A DNA stretch of 64,000 nucleotides from an uncultured Lachnospiraceae bacterium (GTDB lineage: Bacteria > Bacillota > Clostridia > Lachnospirales > Lachnospiraceae). The position numbers were made by a program, and so were the translations under genes. A model generated the notes under the pieces. That model did no database searches. It saw only the letters and a list, made by a program, of their open reading frames with translations, and had not been told where the DNA came from. The number at the start of each line of letters is the position of its first letter. The first letter of the stretch is position 1. Shown here one piece after another: positions 23,917-32,213 of the stretch. The DNA lies in contig URQQ01000002.1 of assembly GCA_900549995.1 (NCBI GenBank), forward strand, positions 1 to 64,000, written 5' to 3'.

Positions 23917-25332
23917 TTATTCATCATAATATTGATTCAGCGCAGAGTACAATACCTTACCCGCTTCATTTTTGGGAATGACATCAATTTTTTTTATCTT
24001 TAGAGCACTTGAATGCAGCCTGGTTTTCTCCGCTACAAATTTTTTAATATCCTGTATATTTATTTCTCTATTATCTTGGACAACAAAAATATACATTTTA
24101 TCATCCATGCCTGCGCATGCACATTCTATTCCATAAAAATTAGACTTAACCATTCTTTCAATTTCATCTAAGTTTACACGATTCCCAAATATTTTTAAAA
24201 ATCTTTTTTTTCTGCCTACAATATAATAGTATCCATCTGAGTCCATCTTCGCCATGTCACCAGTAACTAAAACCCCCTGCCTTTCATCACCTTTTTGTAA
24301 ATCATCAAGGCATTCCGCATACCCTAAAGTAACATTCTTTCCTTTATATACTAACTCACCCACACATTCCGGTTCATGAATAATAGTTCCCTCTACATCT
24401 ATTAATTCAAAATGTCCTCCCGGAATAGCAACTCCCATGCTTCCGTATTTTTCTAAAGATCTGTCATACGGCAAATATGCCATCCTTGCAGTAGCCTCAG
24501 TCTGACCATACATTACTACAAATCTCTTCCCCATATTCTTTGCATACTCTGCAAACTTTTGATGCAACTCAGGTGATAGTTTACCTCCCGCCTGAGTCAT
24601 AGTCTTTAAATAAGGAAGTTCCATGTCAAAAAATTTTAATTTATTTAACATTTCATATGTATAAGGTACTCCCCCAAAAGATGTTGCTTTTTCATTCCTG
24701 AAAAAGTCCCAGAAATCTTTATTTAAAATGGATTTTTCTGTTAGTAAAACTGTACCACCTACATACAAGTGCGTATTTACAATTGATAACCCATATGTAT
24801 AATTCATAGGTAATGTGGTTATTGGACGCTCTTCTTCTGTCAATGCCAAATATTCAACTATTGATTCTGTGTTTGCTTTCAGATTCGTATAACTCTGTCT
24901 AACAAGCTTGGGACTTCCTGTGCTTCCAGAAGTAGTTAACAACAAACCTAATTCATCAAAAAGCTGAACAGTCGGATTATTCGTCTTATAAAGCTTATAA
25001 CCATATTTATTTAATATACAGTCTCCATCAATATTACTCATTTCCTCCGGAGCCCAAACATATGCCGGTTGATACGTTTTAATCAAACTTTGATATAACT
25101 CAGCATCTAAATTTTCTGACAGTAGCAATGGAACTATTCTATTATTAATAAATCCAACATATCCAGCTAAAGATCCTATACTATTTCTGCACAATGAAAA
25201 TACTAAACTGCGAGAAGCTATAAATGTTGATATTTCCTTAGTAAATGCGCCTAATTGTTCATAAGTTATACTTCCCCCGTTATCACTAATCGCCGCAACT
25301 TTACTACCAAAATTTTCAGTTTCAAATTTCAT
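23917..25332 (-). CDS. AMP-forming adenylation enzyme (acyl/aminoacyl ligase)
   Basis: The 471-residue protein has the adenylation core motifs in order: A3 LLTTSGSTGSPK (131-142), A5 YGQTEA (275-280), A7 TGDM (357-360), A8 GRKKRFLKIFGNRVNLDEIE (373-392) and A10 PKNEAGK (453-459) with the expected catalytic Lys459. It activates a carboxylic acid as the adenylate and passes it to a thiol, here most likely the carrier protein encoded 21 bases upstream. The GRKKRFLKIFG version of A8 is closer to acyl-ligases such as those of the DltA/fatty-acid group than to multidomain peptide synthetases. The acid cannot be predicted by eye. GGAGGAAGC precedes the ATG. The gene sits in the glycan locus, not in a peptide synthetase cluster. 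Confidence 0.88.
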   Translation of the reverse strand: MKFETENFGSKVAAISDNGGSITYEQLGAFTKEISTFIASRSLVFSLCRNSIGSLAGYVGFINNRIVPLLLSENLDAELYQSLIKTYQPAYVWAPEEMSNIDGDCILNKYGYKLYKTNNPTVQLFDELGLLLTTSGSTGSPKLVRQSYTNLKANTESIVEYLALTEEERPITTLPMNYTYGLSIVNTHLYVGGTVLLTEKSILNKDFWDFFRNEKATSFGGVPYTYEMLNKLKFFDMELPYLKTMTQAGGKLSPELHQKFAEYAKNMGKRFVVMYGQTEATARMAYLPYDRSLEKYGSMGVAIPGGHFELIDVEGTIIHEPECVGELVYKGKNVTLGYAECLDDLQKGDERQGVLVTGDMAKMDSDGYYYIVGRKKRFLKIFGNRVNLDEIERMVKSNFYGIECACAGMDDKMYIFVVQDNREINIQDIKKFVAEKTRLHSSALKIKKIDVIPKNEAGKVLYSALNQYYDE

Positions 25333-25353
25333 TTTGCTTCCTCCTAGGTTAAA

Positions 25354-25593
25354 TTAAATTTCGACACCATATTTTTTTAAAACAACCCGGCCCTCTGTAT
25401 ACGAATTAATCGCCAACATGTCCTCTGTATCAAGCCTAATATTAAACATGGTCTCTAAATGTTCAATCAGATTCATGTGTCCAATAGAATCCCACTCTGA
25501 AACACCTGCATAAACCAAACTATCATTTACTAACTCTTCAGACAATTCCAATGCCTGCACAAACGACTTATTGTACTTTTCTAAATTTGTCAT
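25354..25593 (-). CDS. Acyl carrier protein (stand-alone)
   Basis: A 79-residue helical protein with the phosphopantetheine attachment motif VSEWDSIGHMNLIEHLE; Ser36 in DSI is the expected attachment residue. It is acidic and shaped like DltC and other stand-alone carriers. The start is the ATG after AGGAGTAGTATT. A start six codons earlier would place its own ribosome binding site inside the gene. The adenylation enzyme is next downstream and probably loads it. A phosphopantetheinyl transferase is not in the window. Confidence 0.88.
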   Translation of the reverse strand: MTNLEKYNKSFVQALELSEELVNDSLVYAGVSEWDSIGHMNLIEHLETMFNIRLDTEDMLAINSYTEGRVVLKKYGVEI

Positions 25594-25621
25594 AATACTA
25601 CTCCTATCCACTCTTTTTAAT

Positions 25622-26287
25622 TTATCTTAAAAATAGTTCCATGCTTCTTATTGAACCTTTAAAACTTCTTACCTTATTTGGTGCCGTAACAATATAATCC
25701 TCAGTATCTTTACTTACACATGTCCCAGCCCCAACAAGATTATAAGACCCTAATGAAATCCCATTTTGTACAATTCCGTTAATTCCAACGAAACATCTAT
25801 CTCCTACATTTGATAACCCCGCAATATGCACATTACCTGCGAAATAATTAAAGTTTCCTACTGTAGCTTCATGTGAAATAATGGTGAAATGCTGAACAAT
25901 ATTTCCATTTCCCACTTTACAAAAAGGCTGTAAACAAACGTTTTCCAGAAAAATATTTCCAATACCAATGTCATCTGAGTATTGAGCAACCGACGAATGT
26001 TTAAAACTTGCAATCTTATACTCATTATCTAAACACATATTAAATATTTTTTCTCTTATACCGTTCATTTGACTATAGCCGATTGTAAGTAAAATTTCAA
26101 AATTATTTTTATTAAATCTATCGCCCAAATACTCAAACGGGATTACCGGTACGCCACAGAATGTATCTGTCTCCATATATTCTTCATTTATAGAAAAAGC
26201 AATTACCTTATCATCAGAATCATTTTCAATATACCACTTCATTAGTTTTGAAAATGCATTAACTCCAAATATAACAATGTTTTTCAT
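25622..26287 (-). CDS. NeuD/PglD-like sugar acyltransferase (left-handed beta helix)
   Basis: The 221-residue protein combines an N-terminal Rossmann-like domain (NIVIFGVNAFSKLMKWYI) with a hexapeptide-repeat beta helix from ~residue 95. The helix includes DIGIGNIFLENVCLQPFCKVGNGNIVQHFTIISHEATVGNFNYFAGNV, where the His in HEATVG is the likely catalytic base of NeuD/PglD enzymes. These transfer acetyl from acetyl-CoA to an amino or hydroxyl group of a sugar or nucleotide-sugar. The substrate here may be the 4-amino sugar made by the WecE-type aminotransferase in the same locus, or the PglE-type product further upstream. ATG with GGGAGAAGATT ahead. Confidence 0.85.
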   Translation of the reverse strand: MKNIVIFGVNAFSKLMKWYIENDSDDKVIAFSINEEYMETDTFCGVPVIPFEYLGDRFNKNNFEILLTIGYSQMNGIREKIFNMCLDNEYKIASFKHSSVAQYSDDIGIGNIFLENVCLQPFCKVGNGNIVQHFTIISHEATVGNFNYFAGNVHIAGLSNVGDRCFVGINGIVQNGISLGSYNLVGAGTCVSKDTEDYIVTAPNKVRSFKGSIRSMELFLR

Positions 26288-26298
26288 GAATCTTCTCC

Positions 26299-27222
26299 CT
26301 ATTTAATCACTTCTTTAATAACATACTGCGGTGTAGCATTTATGCACATATAAATTCTTCCTACGTACTCTCCTATCATACCTAACATGCACATAATTAA
26401 ACCGCCAATAATTAGTAATAAAGAAACTATCGAACTCCATCCAACAGCTATATTTAGATCCACAATTTTTCTGATTATAGTCAAAACTACTCCTAAAAAA
26501 CCTATGCCTGCAAAAATCATCCCTGCAAAGGATGATACCCTTAATGGTTTTATGGAAAAAGCAGTAAACCCATTAAGCCATAAGCTAAGCAATTTTTTTA
26601 AGTTATAACCTGATGCTCCTTCTCTCCGTGCATTTTGGTCCATATCAACATTTGCTATATTCTGCGTTACCCTGGATAATAATCCAGTTACAAAAGGGTA
26701 TGGCTGATTATACTTTATCATCTCATCTATAACAAATTTTTTAGCCACAAAAAATGTTGATAAAATGATACCTTTAGGTTTTTCTATTAACCAATCACTC
26801 ATCGCTCTAGACATTTTCGTTCCTAACCTTCTGGTAAGTGACGGTTGCGCTCGGTCCTTGTACCTTGCACATACCACATCGTATCCTTCATTCATTTTAT
26901 CAATTAAAAGCATAATGTTTTCTAATGGTGTTTGTCCATCATCGTCTGCTGTCGATATAATATCCCCAGTAGCAAATCTAAACCCAGCCATCATAGCAGA
27001 ATGCTGTCCAACATTCTTCACCAAATCAATGGCAATAATATTATTATGCTGATTCGCTAACTTTCTAAGTTCTAAAATAGTTGCATCTCTTGAACAATCA
27101 TTTACCAGAATCAACTCATACTCCCAATCTTTTTTACCTGAAAATGTATTACTTATATCCTCAACCACAGATCTTATCGTCTTAGCTGAGTTATAACATG
27201 GAATAACTATTGATAATTTCAT
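26299..27222 (-). CDS. Polyprenyl-phosphate glycosyltransferase (ArnC/GtrB-like GT2)
   Basis: This 307-residue GT-A protein starts KLSIVIPCYNSAKTIRSVV. It has the ArnC/GtrB-type block LVKNVGQHSAMMAGF, metal motif ADDDGQTP, and a C-terminal pair of membrane segments ending IGEYVGRIYMCINATPQYVI. In ArnC the sugar 4-formamido-arabinose is moved to undecaprenyl phosphate; in GtrB it is glucose. Here the neighbouring aminotransferase and two half-size transporters suggest an amino sugar. The protein is membrane-bound and acts on the cytoplasmic face. It lies 30 bases after the ATP-grasp gene. Confidence 0.88.
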   Translation of the reverse strand: MKLSIVIPCYNSAKTIRSVVEDISNTFSGKKDWEYELILVNDCSRDATILELRKLANQHNNIIAIDLVKNVGQHSAMMAGFRFATGDIISTADDDGQTPLENIMLLIDKMNEGYDVVCARYKDRAQPSLTRRLGTKMSRAMSDWLIEKPKGIILSTFFVAKKFVIDEMIKYNQPYPFVTGLLSRVTQNIANVDMDQNARREGASGYNLKKLLSLWLNGFTAFSIKPLRVSSFAGMIFAGIGFLGVVLTIIRKIVDLNIAVGWSSIVSLLLIIGGLIMCMLGMIGEYVGRIYMCINATPQYVIKEVIK

Positions 27223-27252
27223 TTTAATCTCCTTATTGCAGAACAGTTTTCA

Positions 27253-28398
27253 TTAAATTATAGAAATAAATTTCTGCAATTCTTCTTTCGTATCTGCTGT
27301 CAAAATATAAAACCCGAATCTACTGGAACTGTCTATTATTTTCCTGCTTCCTATTTTTTCAATTTTACTGATCTCACATATCAATTCTGGTTTTTCAGTC
27401 TGTATTCTCAATAAGGTTTTATAATCTTCTTCTTCAAAAATAAACTTGATAAAAGCATATCTAGGTTCATGAGTTCTGATTATTTCAGGTTTTTTCCCCT
27501 CTGCTACATCAATTACCATCTTCAAATAATCGTAACCCTCTGATTCTTCAACTAGATGGGATCCAATACAATCCCCACCCATTCTGGCACCTATTTCAAT
27601 AATTTTAACTTCACCAAATTCATCAATTTTAAATTCACAATGAGATGCCCCATATTGAATCTGCAGTGAATCCAATCCTTTAATAATTTCCTTTGATGCC
27701 TTTATCTTTAGATTTTCTTCTATATCACTTGGTTGCTGATGTGCTGTTTCTATGAAATCAGGTGCACCCGTAGTAAATTTTTTTGTGAATGCTAAAATAT
27801 AGTGCTGCCCTTCAAAAGAAATAGTTTCACAGCTATACTCTTGTCCTTTAATGTACTCCTCAACAATTGCCCTTTTTTCAAAGGATTCCTCTATCGCAGC
27901 ATCTATGGCACTTCCAAGTTCTTCCTTCGTATTTACTTTTCTGATTCCTCTGCTTCCTGACCGGTCTGTAGGCTTTACAATGATAGGGAATGTAAAACCC
28001 TCTATCCTTGTCAAATCCTTTTTTTCATCAACTACCGTATACCTCGGCACAGAAATACAATTTTCTGCAAAGCTTTGCCTCATCATGTATTTATTTGTTG
28101 CCGCAAAATCAACTCCTACCGGATTCGCCGGCATACCTAAAGCTCTTAATAAATAATTCACTGTAATAACAGCCAGATCTGATCCAATAGAAACTATACT
28201 ACTTGGCCTAATCTTTCGACATATTTCCAATATTTCTTCTTTATCTACTATACTTATCGGATAAAAGTAATCAGAAATTTCGGCTCCTACAGCTCCCTCT
28301 CTCCAAGCGAATACATGTGTTTCATACCCCATATCTTTGGCCTTTTTAATAAGCGGCACCTGAAATTCCCCTGCCCCGATAATTACAATTTTTTTCAT
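27253..28398 (-). CDS. ATP-grasp ligase (carboxylate-amine ligase type)
   Basis: The 381-residue protein has a pre-ATP-grasp Rossmann-like N-terminus (KKIVIIGAGEFQVPLIKKAKDMGYE). The ATP-grasp core follows, with FPIIVKPTDRSGSRGIRKV (Lys and Gly-rich loop), AIVEEYIKGQEYSCETISF and the metal-binding HCEFKIDEFGEVKIIEIGARMGGD. It resembles PurK, carbamoyl-phosphate-synthase-like and amino-acid ligases that join a carboxylate to an amine through an acyl phosphate. A plausible role is to attach an amino acid or other acid to an amino sugar, or to make a dipeptide. The start is placed at MKKIVIIG, after AAGGTG, because the preceding 19 residues are hydrophobic and unlike the family. Confidence 0.8.
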   Translation of the reverse strand: MKKIVIIGAGEFQVPLIKKAKDMGYETHVFAWREGAVGAEISDYFYPISIVDKEEILEICRKIRPSSIVSIGSDLAVITVNYLLRALGMPANPVGVDFAATNKYMMRQSFAENCISVPRYTVVDEKKDLTRIEGFTFPIIVKPTDRSGSRGIRKVNTKEELGSAIDAAIEESFEKRAIVEEYIKGQEYSCETISFEGQHYILAFTKKFTTGAPDFIETAHQQPSDIEENLKIKASKEIIKGLDSLQIQYGASHCEFKIDEFGEVKIIEIGARMGGDCIGSHLVEESEGYDYLKMVIDVAEGKKPEIIRTHEPRYAFIKFIFEEEDYKTLLRIQTEKPELICEISKIEKIGSRKIIDSSSRFGFYILTADTKEELQKFISII

Positions 28399-28426
28399 TT
28401 TGTTTTTCACCTTCTTTTTCCAACTA

Positions 28427-28768
28427 CTATTTCCAATTAAAAATAATAATACCACATATAATTATGACATTTCCCATAAACTTCTTTACAGTAATCTTCT
28501 CGTTAAAACAGATTCTGCCCACAATCATCACAAAAATATAGCTTGTTGTAGCTAAAACCGCTCCAACTTTATATTCAATCCCACTATAGGCCACTATATT
28601 AATAAACATAGTACCTATAAGCAAAATATAACCAGTGACAACATATGGATTCAAATATTCATATATCCAATTTTTATATTTTTTAGTTGCACTTTTTTTT
28701 AGCAGCATTTGAGATATTGCTGCTATTAACTGAGATCCAACCATTATACCAGCATACAAATTAATCAC
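28427..28768 (-). CDS. Half-size DMT/EamA-like membrane protein (ArnE/F-like), second of pair
   Basis: 113 residues with four hydrophobic segments, matching half of a DMT transporter and the size of EmrE/ArnE/ArnF. Motifs include SQLIAAISQMLLKKSA at the first helix and GYILLIGTMFINIVAYSGIEYKVGAVLATTSYIFVMIVGRICFNEKIT. It overlaps the other half-size gene upstream by 8 bases, so the two are likely made in equal amounts and form a heterodimer. ArnE/ArnF flip undecaprenyl-phosphate amino-arabinose; a related flipping job for an amino sugar fits the neighbours. Confidence 0.8.
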   Translation of the reverse strand: MINLYAGIMVGSQLIAAISQMLLKKSATKKYKNWIYEYLNPYVVTGYILLIGTMFINIVAYSGIEYKVGAVLATTSYIFVMIVGRICFNEKITVKKFMGNVIIICGIIIFNWK

Positions 28769-29117
28769 TATTTGTCACCACCATTATTCCAAAGATTATT
28801 ATACAAATACCTACTATATTATTTATCTTTATTTTCTCTCCGAAAAATAATATTGACCAAACCAATGTCCAAAATAATCCAAATCCTTTATTGGCATATG
28901 CGATTGACAAATCCACATGTTTTAAAATACGCTGCCATAATAGTGCATATACGCCCAGCACGAACACCATCGCTATAATTACACTAGCAAATTGAATCGT
29001 AAAAATGCCATGCTTTTTAGCCTGAATTGATGCCAATTTTGACAACACTCCAGTAAACGAGTAAAACATTACCATTAGTTGAATTAAAACAATCCATTTT
29101 CCTTTTTTTCTTGTCAT
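28761..29117 (-). CDS. Half-size DMT/EamA-like membrane protein (ArnE/F-like), first of pair
   Basis: 118 residues with four membrane segments: WIVLIQLMVMFYSFTGVLSKLAS, FTIQFASVIIAMVFVLGVYALLW, VDLSIAYANKGFGLFWTLVWSILFFGEKIKINNIVGI and a final GIMVVTNS. The VDLSIAYA...FFGEKI pattern is the DMT/EamA signature seen in ArnE-type proteins. It lies 8 bases from the WecE-type aminotransferase and overlaps its partner gene. It probably forms the other half of a small flippase. Confidence 0.8.
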   Translation of the reverse strand: MTRKKGKWIVLIQLMVMFYSFTGVLSKLASIQAKKHGIFTIQFASVIIAMVFVLGVYALLWQRILKHVDLSIAYANKGFGLFWTLVWSILFFGEKIKINNIVGICIIIFGIMVVTNSD

Positions 29118-29125
29118 ATTACTCT

Positions 29126-30271
29126 CTATTCTTTATAAAAATTCTTTAATTCCTGCACAACCTTGTAAACATCCGCTTCTTCCAATCCATAATATAACGG
29201 TAGCCTCAGCAGCCGTTCACTTTCTTTCGTTGTATATCTATCTTCTCCTACAAATACACCATATTTGACCCCCGACGGTGCTGAATGCAATGGAATATAA
29301 TGAAATACGGAATTAATCTCCTTGCTGTTTAAGTATTTAATCAATCTTGATCGCTCTTCTAAATCATGTGCTTTAATGTAAAACATGTGCGCATTGTGCT
29401 GACACTCAGAAGGTATTGCTGGCAAATCAATTTTGCCAGCTTCTTTCAGACATTCTAATTCTTTATAGTACAGATTCCACGATTTCATCCGATTATCATT
29501 AATTACCTCTGCCTGCTCTAGTTGCGCCCATAAATATGCCGCATTAAGTTCACTTGGCAAATATGATGAACCTATATCAACCCAAGTGTACTTATCTATC
29601 TGCCCCCGGAAAAACTGACTTCTATTTGTTCCTTTTTCTCTTATTATTTCTGCTCGCTCAACATTTTTAGGATCTTTTATTAATAATGCTCCGCCTTCTC
29701 CCATACTATAATTTTTTGTTTCATGAAAACTATAACACCCATAATCTCCTATGGTTCCCAGTGGTTTCCCCTTATAACTTGACATAACCCCCTGCGCTGC
29801 ATCCTCTACAATTTTCAAATTATATTTACGTGCAATCTCACATATTGTATCCATCTCACAACTCACTCCAGCATAATGAACAGGCACAATTACTTTTGTA
29901 TGGGAAGTTATTGCATTTTCAATCAGTGTTTCATCAATATTCATTGTGTCTGGTCTAATATCCACAAATACAATTTTGGCTCCTCTAATTGCAAAAGCAT
30001 TCGCTGTAGACACAAACGTATAAGAAGGCATAATTACCTCGTCCCCTTCTTTTATATCAGCCAAAATAGCAGCGAGTTCTGTCGCATGAGTGCATGATGT
30101 TGTCAATAAAGCCTTCTCAGTCCCAGTATATTTTTCAATCCACTTCGAACATTTACTTGTAAAAACTCCATCCCCACATATTTTTCGGTTTCTGATCGCT
30201 TCTTCCATGTATTCTAATTCGTTTCCAATTACAGGTGGTACATTAAAATTGATCATCTTTTGCTTCTCCAT
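29126..30271 (-). CDS. dTDP-4-amino-4,6-dideoxygalactose-type transaminase (WecE/RffA-like)
   Basis: The 381-residue DegT/DnrJ/EryC1/StrS-family protein begins with NFNVPPVIGNELEYMEEAIRN and contains LLTTSCTHATELAAILADIKEGDEVIMPSYTFVSTANAFAIRG. The PLP lysine block is CYSFHETKNYSMGEGGA. The N-terminal F-N-x-P-P and TTSCTHALE-type pattern is characteristic of WecE/RffA, which convert dTDP-4-keto-6-deoxyglucose to dTDP-Fuc4N using glutamate. The expected precursor enzymes RmlA and RmlB are not in this window. MINFNVPP could be the actual start, five codons later. The gene begins the AT-rich sub-cluster with the ArnE/F-like pair. Confidence 0.88.
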   Translation of the reverse strand: MEKQKMINFNVPPVIGNELEYMEEAIRNRKICGDGVFTSKCSKWIEKYTGTEKALLTTSCTHATELAAILADIKEGDEVIMPSYTFVSTANAFAIRGAKIVFVDIRPDTMNIDETLIENAITSHTKVIVPVHYAGVSCEMDTICEIARKYNLKIVEDAAQGVMSSYKGKPLGTIGDYGCYSFHETKNYSMGEGGALLIKDPKNVERAEIIREKGTNRSQFFRGQIDKYTWVDIGSSYLPSELNAAYLWAQLEQAEVINDNRMKSWNLYYKELECLKEAGKIDLPAIPSECQHNAHMFYIKAHDLEERSRLIKYLNSKEINSVFHYIPLHSAPSGVKYGVFVGEDRYTTKESERLLRLPLYYGLEEADVYKVVQELKNFYKE

Positions 30272-30410
30272 TCCTCTTTTTCCTTAACTGTATTACTGTC
30301 TTTTATCAAATATATACATAATAAATGCTATTTTAAAGTAATATTGCTTAAACATCATTAATAATATATCATAAATTTTATAAACTTCCAATGACTTTTC
30401 TTTGTTTCCC

Positions 30411-32204
30411 TCACTCTTTATAGAATTTCCAAATTTTATATCCATCAATTTCCTTGTAAAGTACAACCCTGGCATTAGGATAATAATGTTTTTTTATATA
30501 TTCCAACTTTGCATCTATATATAAATTATCAATAACATAGACATCTTTTTCAACCAAAGATTCCATTGGATTTGATATGTCATTTTTCTCTAAAATTTTT
30601 ACCACCTCCGGATAACCTGAAGTGATTCCTGTCATATATACTTTATTTTTATAATATTGTTTTGGCAGCGTTTTCCATGGACTATACTGAAAATAGAGCG
30701 TTTGTATCGTAGTATTGAAATCCATAAAATAAAACTTTTCCGAATCACTCCTCATTTCTTCATTTAATTCTTTATATCCATCTTTTTTATACGCCTTTGC
30801 TCCATATCTTCTACTATCATAGTCCCATGATTTATAAAACATATCCTCTACATACTCTTCATATTCTTTCCCTGACATTGACTGAATCGAATGATTGGGG
30901 AGATCCAGAAGTATCTGCAATCCCATGCACAGAACAACCAATATTGCACATGCCTGACGCACCTCCTGCTTATAGCACAGATCTTTGCATCCTTCCTTTT
31001 CAAAAAAATAAATTATTGCTAAAAAGACACAGGAAAACACAGCATATTCTACCCTATATACTACCCGACCACTTACAAAAAAATATACTAAATACATTCC
31101 GCCTACACAACATGCAGCAAGAGACGTCCACCATATCGTTTTATTGAGTACAATACTCAACACCAACAATATTATACACGCCCATACTACCGGATATAAT
31201 AAGTAACCTCTACTTTTAATTTCCTCCACTTTTGACGTTATACTAATTGAAACTTCAGAATGTATCTCTTTTAATTTTTCCCCGGCGCTTTCCAAAACCC
31301 CTAAATTAAAGACCTTATTATCTGCGAAATTCCATGTCCGCATCATAAAGTAATCCTGCTCTGAAAGTCCCATTTCCTTGTATTCTAATTCCCCCATCCA
31401 ATAACCATAATCTGGCCAGTCTACTATATTTGCCCTTGCTGCATTATATTCTTTAAAATAATTATACTCTTTATCACTATTATAAATTGCCTTATCAATC
31501 CATCTTCCTGACTGAACAGCAAAGATCAGAATCATTCCAATTGCTGCTATTTTAATCCCCTTTCCGAATATCTCTTTTCTTTGCTTTAAAAACATCCGAA
31601 CAAATTCAATAATCACAATTCCAAGAATAAATCCTCCAGCAATATAGATACTGTTATATCTTATCAGGCTTCCGGCAAGCACCAAAAAACCACCACTTAT
31701 CACTATCTTCCTACGTTGCTTATCCCTCAGATGGAACACCCCCCACAAAAACAGTAGGCTACCTGACATAACCGCTAACGATGCTGTCTTTGTAAACTGT
31801 ACTAATATATAAGCATCATTAGAAAATGAAGTAATAAACACCACTGATAACACCAATGCCATCCATATTTCCAAGCGTTCTAAAAGCATATATGTTACCG
31901 CCGTAAAAGATAAAAAACACAAAAACAACTGTCCAATCAAATACCAACTGATACCAGGAAATATTCTATAAAGTGGCATTAAAAAATATCCCCATAACAC
32001 ATTAATGAATATCATATGGGGATTCAATTCTCCACCATACGCTCCTGAAAGAATAGACGCCATCACAAAATCATCTGATACTTCGTATTTCACCTCACAA
32101 AACACCAGTATCATTATTAAAAAAAACAAGTTGATACCAATCGCCAGTCCCAAATGATGATGAGATAGTTTTTTTAATTCTCCCTTTACCTTTTTTATGT
32201 TCAT
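30411..32204 (-). CDS. Large polytopic membrane protein, GT-C-like (paralogue)
   Basis: The 597-residue protein has a first membrane segment, then VKYEVSDDFVMASILSGAYGGELNPH with an acidic pair (DD) at the site where GT-C enzymes keep catalytic carboxylates. Some ten further membrane segments follow, with a C-terminal soluble domain of ~190 residues ending DGYKIWKFYKE. The loop YFKEYNAARANIVDWPDYGYWMG matches in position the loop of the 652-residue paralogue in the same locus. The ATG at 32204, behind AAGGTGG, is preferred to the GTG two codons upstream. It may use a polyprenyl-linked sugar outside the membrane. Confidence 0.6.
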   Translation of the reverse strand: MNIKKVKGELKKLSHHHLGLAIGINLFFLIMILVFCEVKYEVSDDFVMASILSGAYGGELNPHMIFINVLWGYFLMPLYRIFPGISWYLIGQLFLCFLSFTAVTYMLLERLEIWMALVLSVVFITSFSNDAYILVQFTKTASLAVMSGSLLFLWGVFHLRDKQRRKIVISGGFLVLAGSLIRYNSIYIAGGFILGIVIIEFVRMFLKQRKEIFGKGIKIAAIGMILIFAVQSGRWIDKAIYNSDKEYNYFKEYNAARANIVDWPDYGYWMGELEYKEMGLSEQDYFMMRTWNFADNKVFNLGVLESAGEKLKEIHSEVSISITSKVEEIKSRGYLLYPVVWACIILLVLSIVLNKTIWWTSLAACCVGGMYLVYFFVSGRVVYRVEYAVFSCVFLAIIYFFEKEGCKDLCYKQEVRQACAILVVLCMGLQILLDLPNHSIQSMSGKEYEEYVEDMFYKSWDYDSRRYGAKAYKKDGYKELNEEMRSDSEKFYFMDFNTTIQTLYFQYSPWKTLPKQYYKNKVYMTGITSGYPEVVKILEKNDISNPMESLVEKDVYVIDNLYIDAKLEYIKKHYYPNARVVLYKEIDGYKIWKFYKE

Positions 32205-32213
32205 AACCACCTT

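Noticed and set aside
21222..25593. Multidomain non-ribosomal peptide synthetase cluster
   Set aside because: The adenylation enzyme, carrier and thioesterase are separate proteins, there is no condensation domain, and the neighbours are sugar genes. A Dlt-like decoration role fits better.
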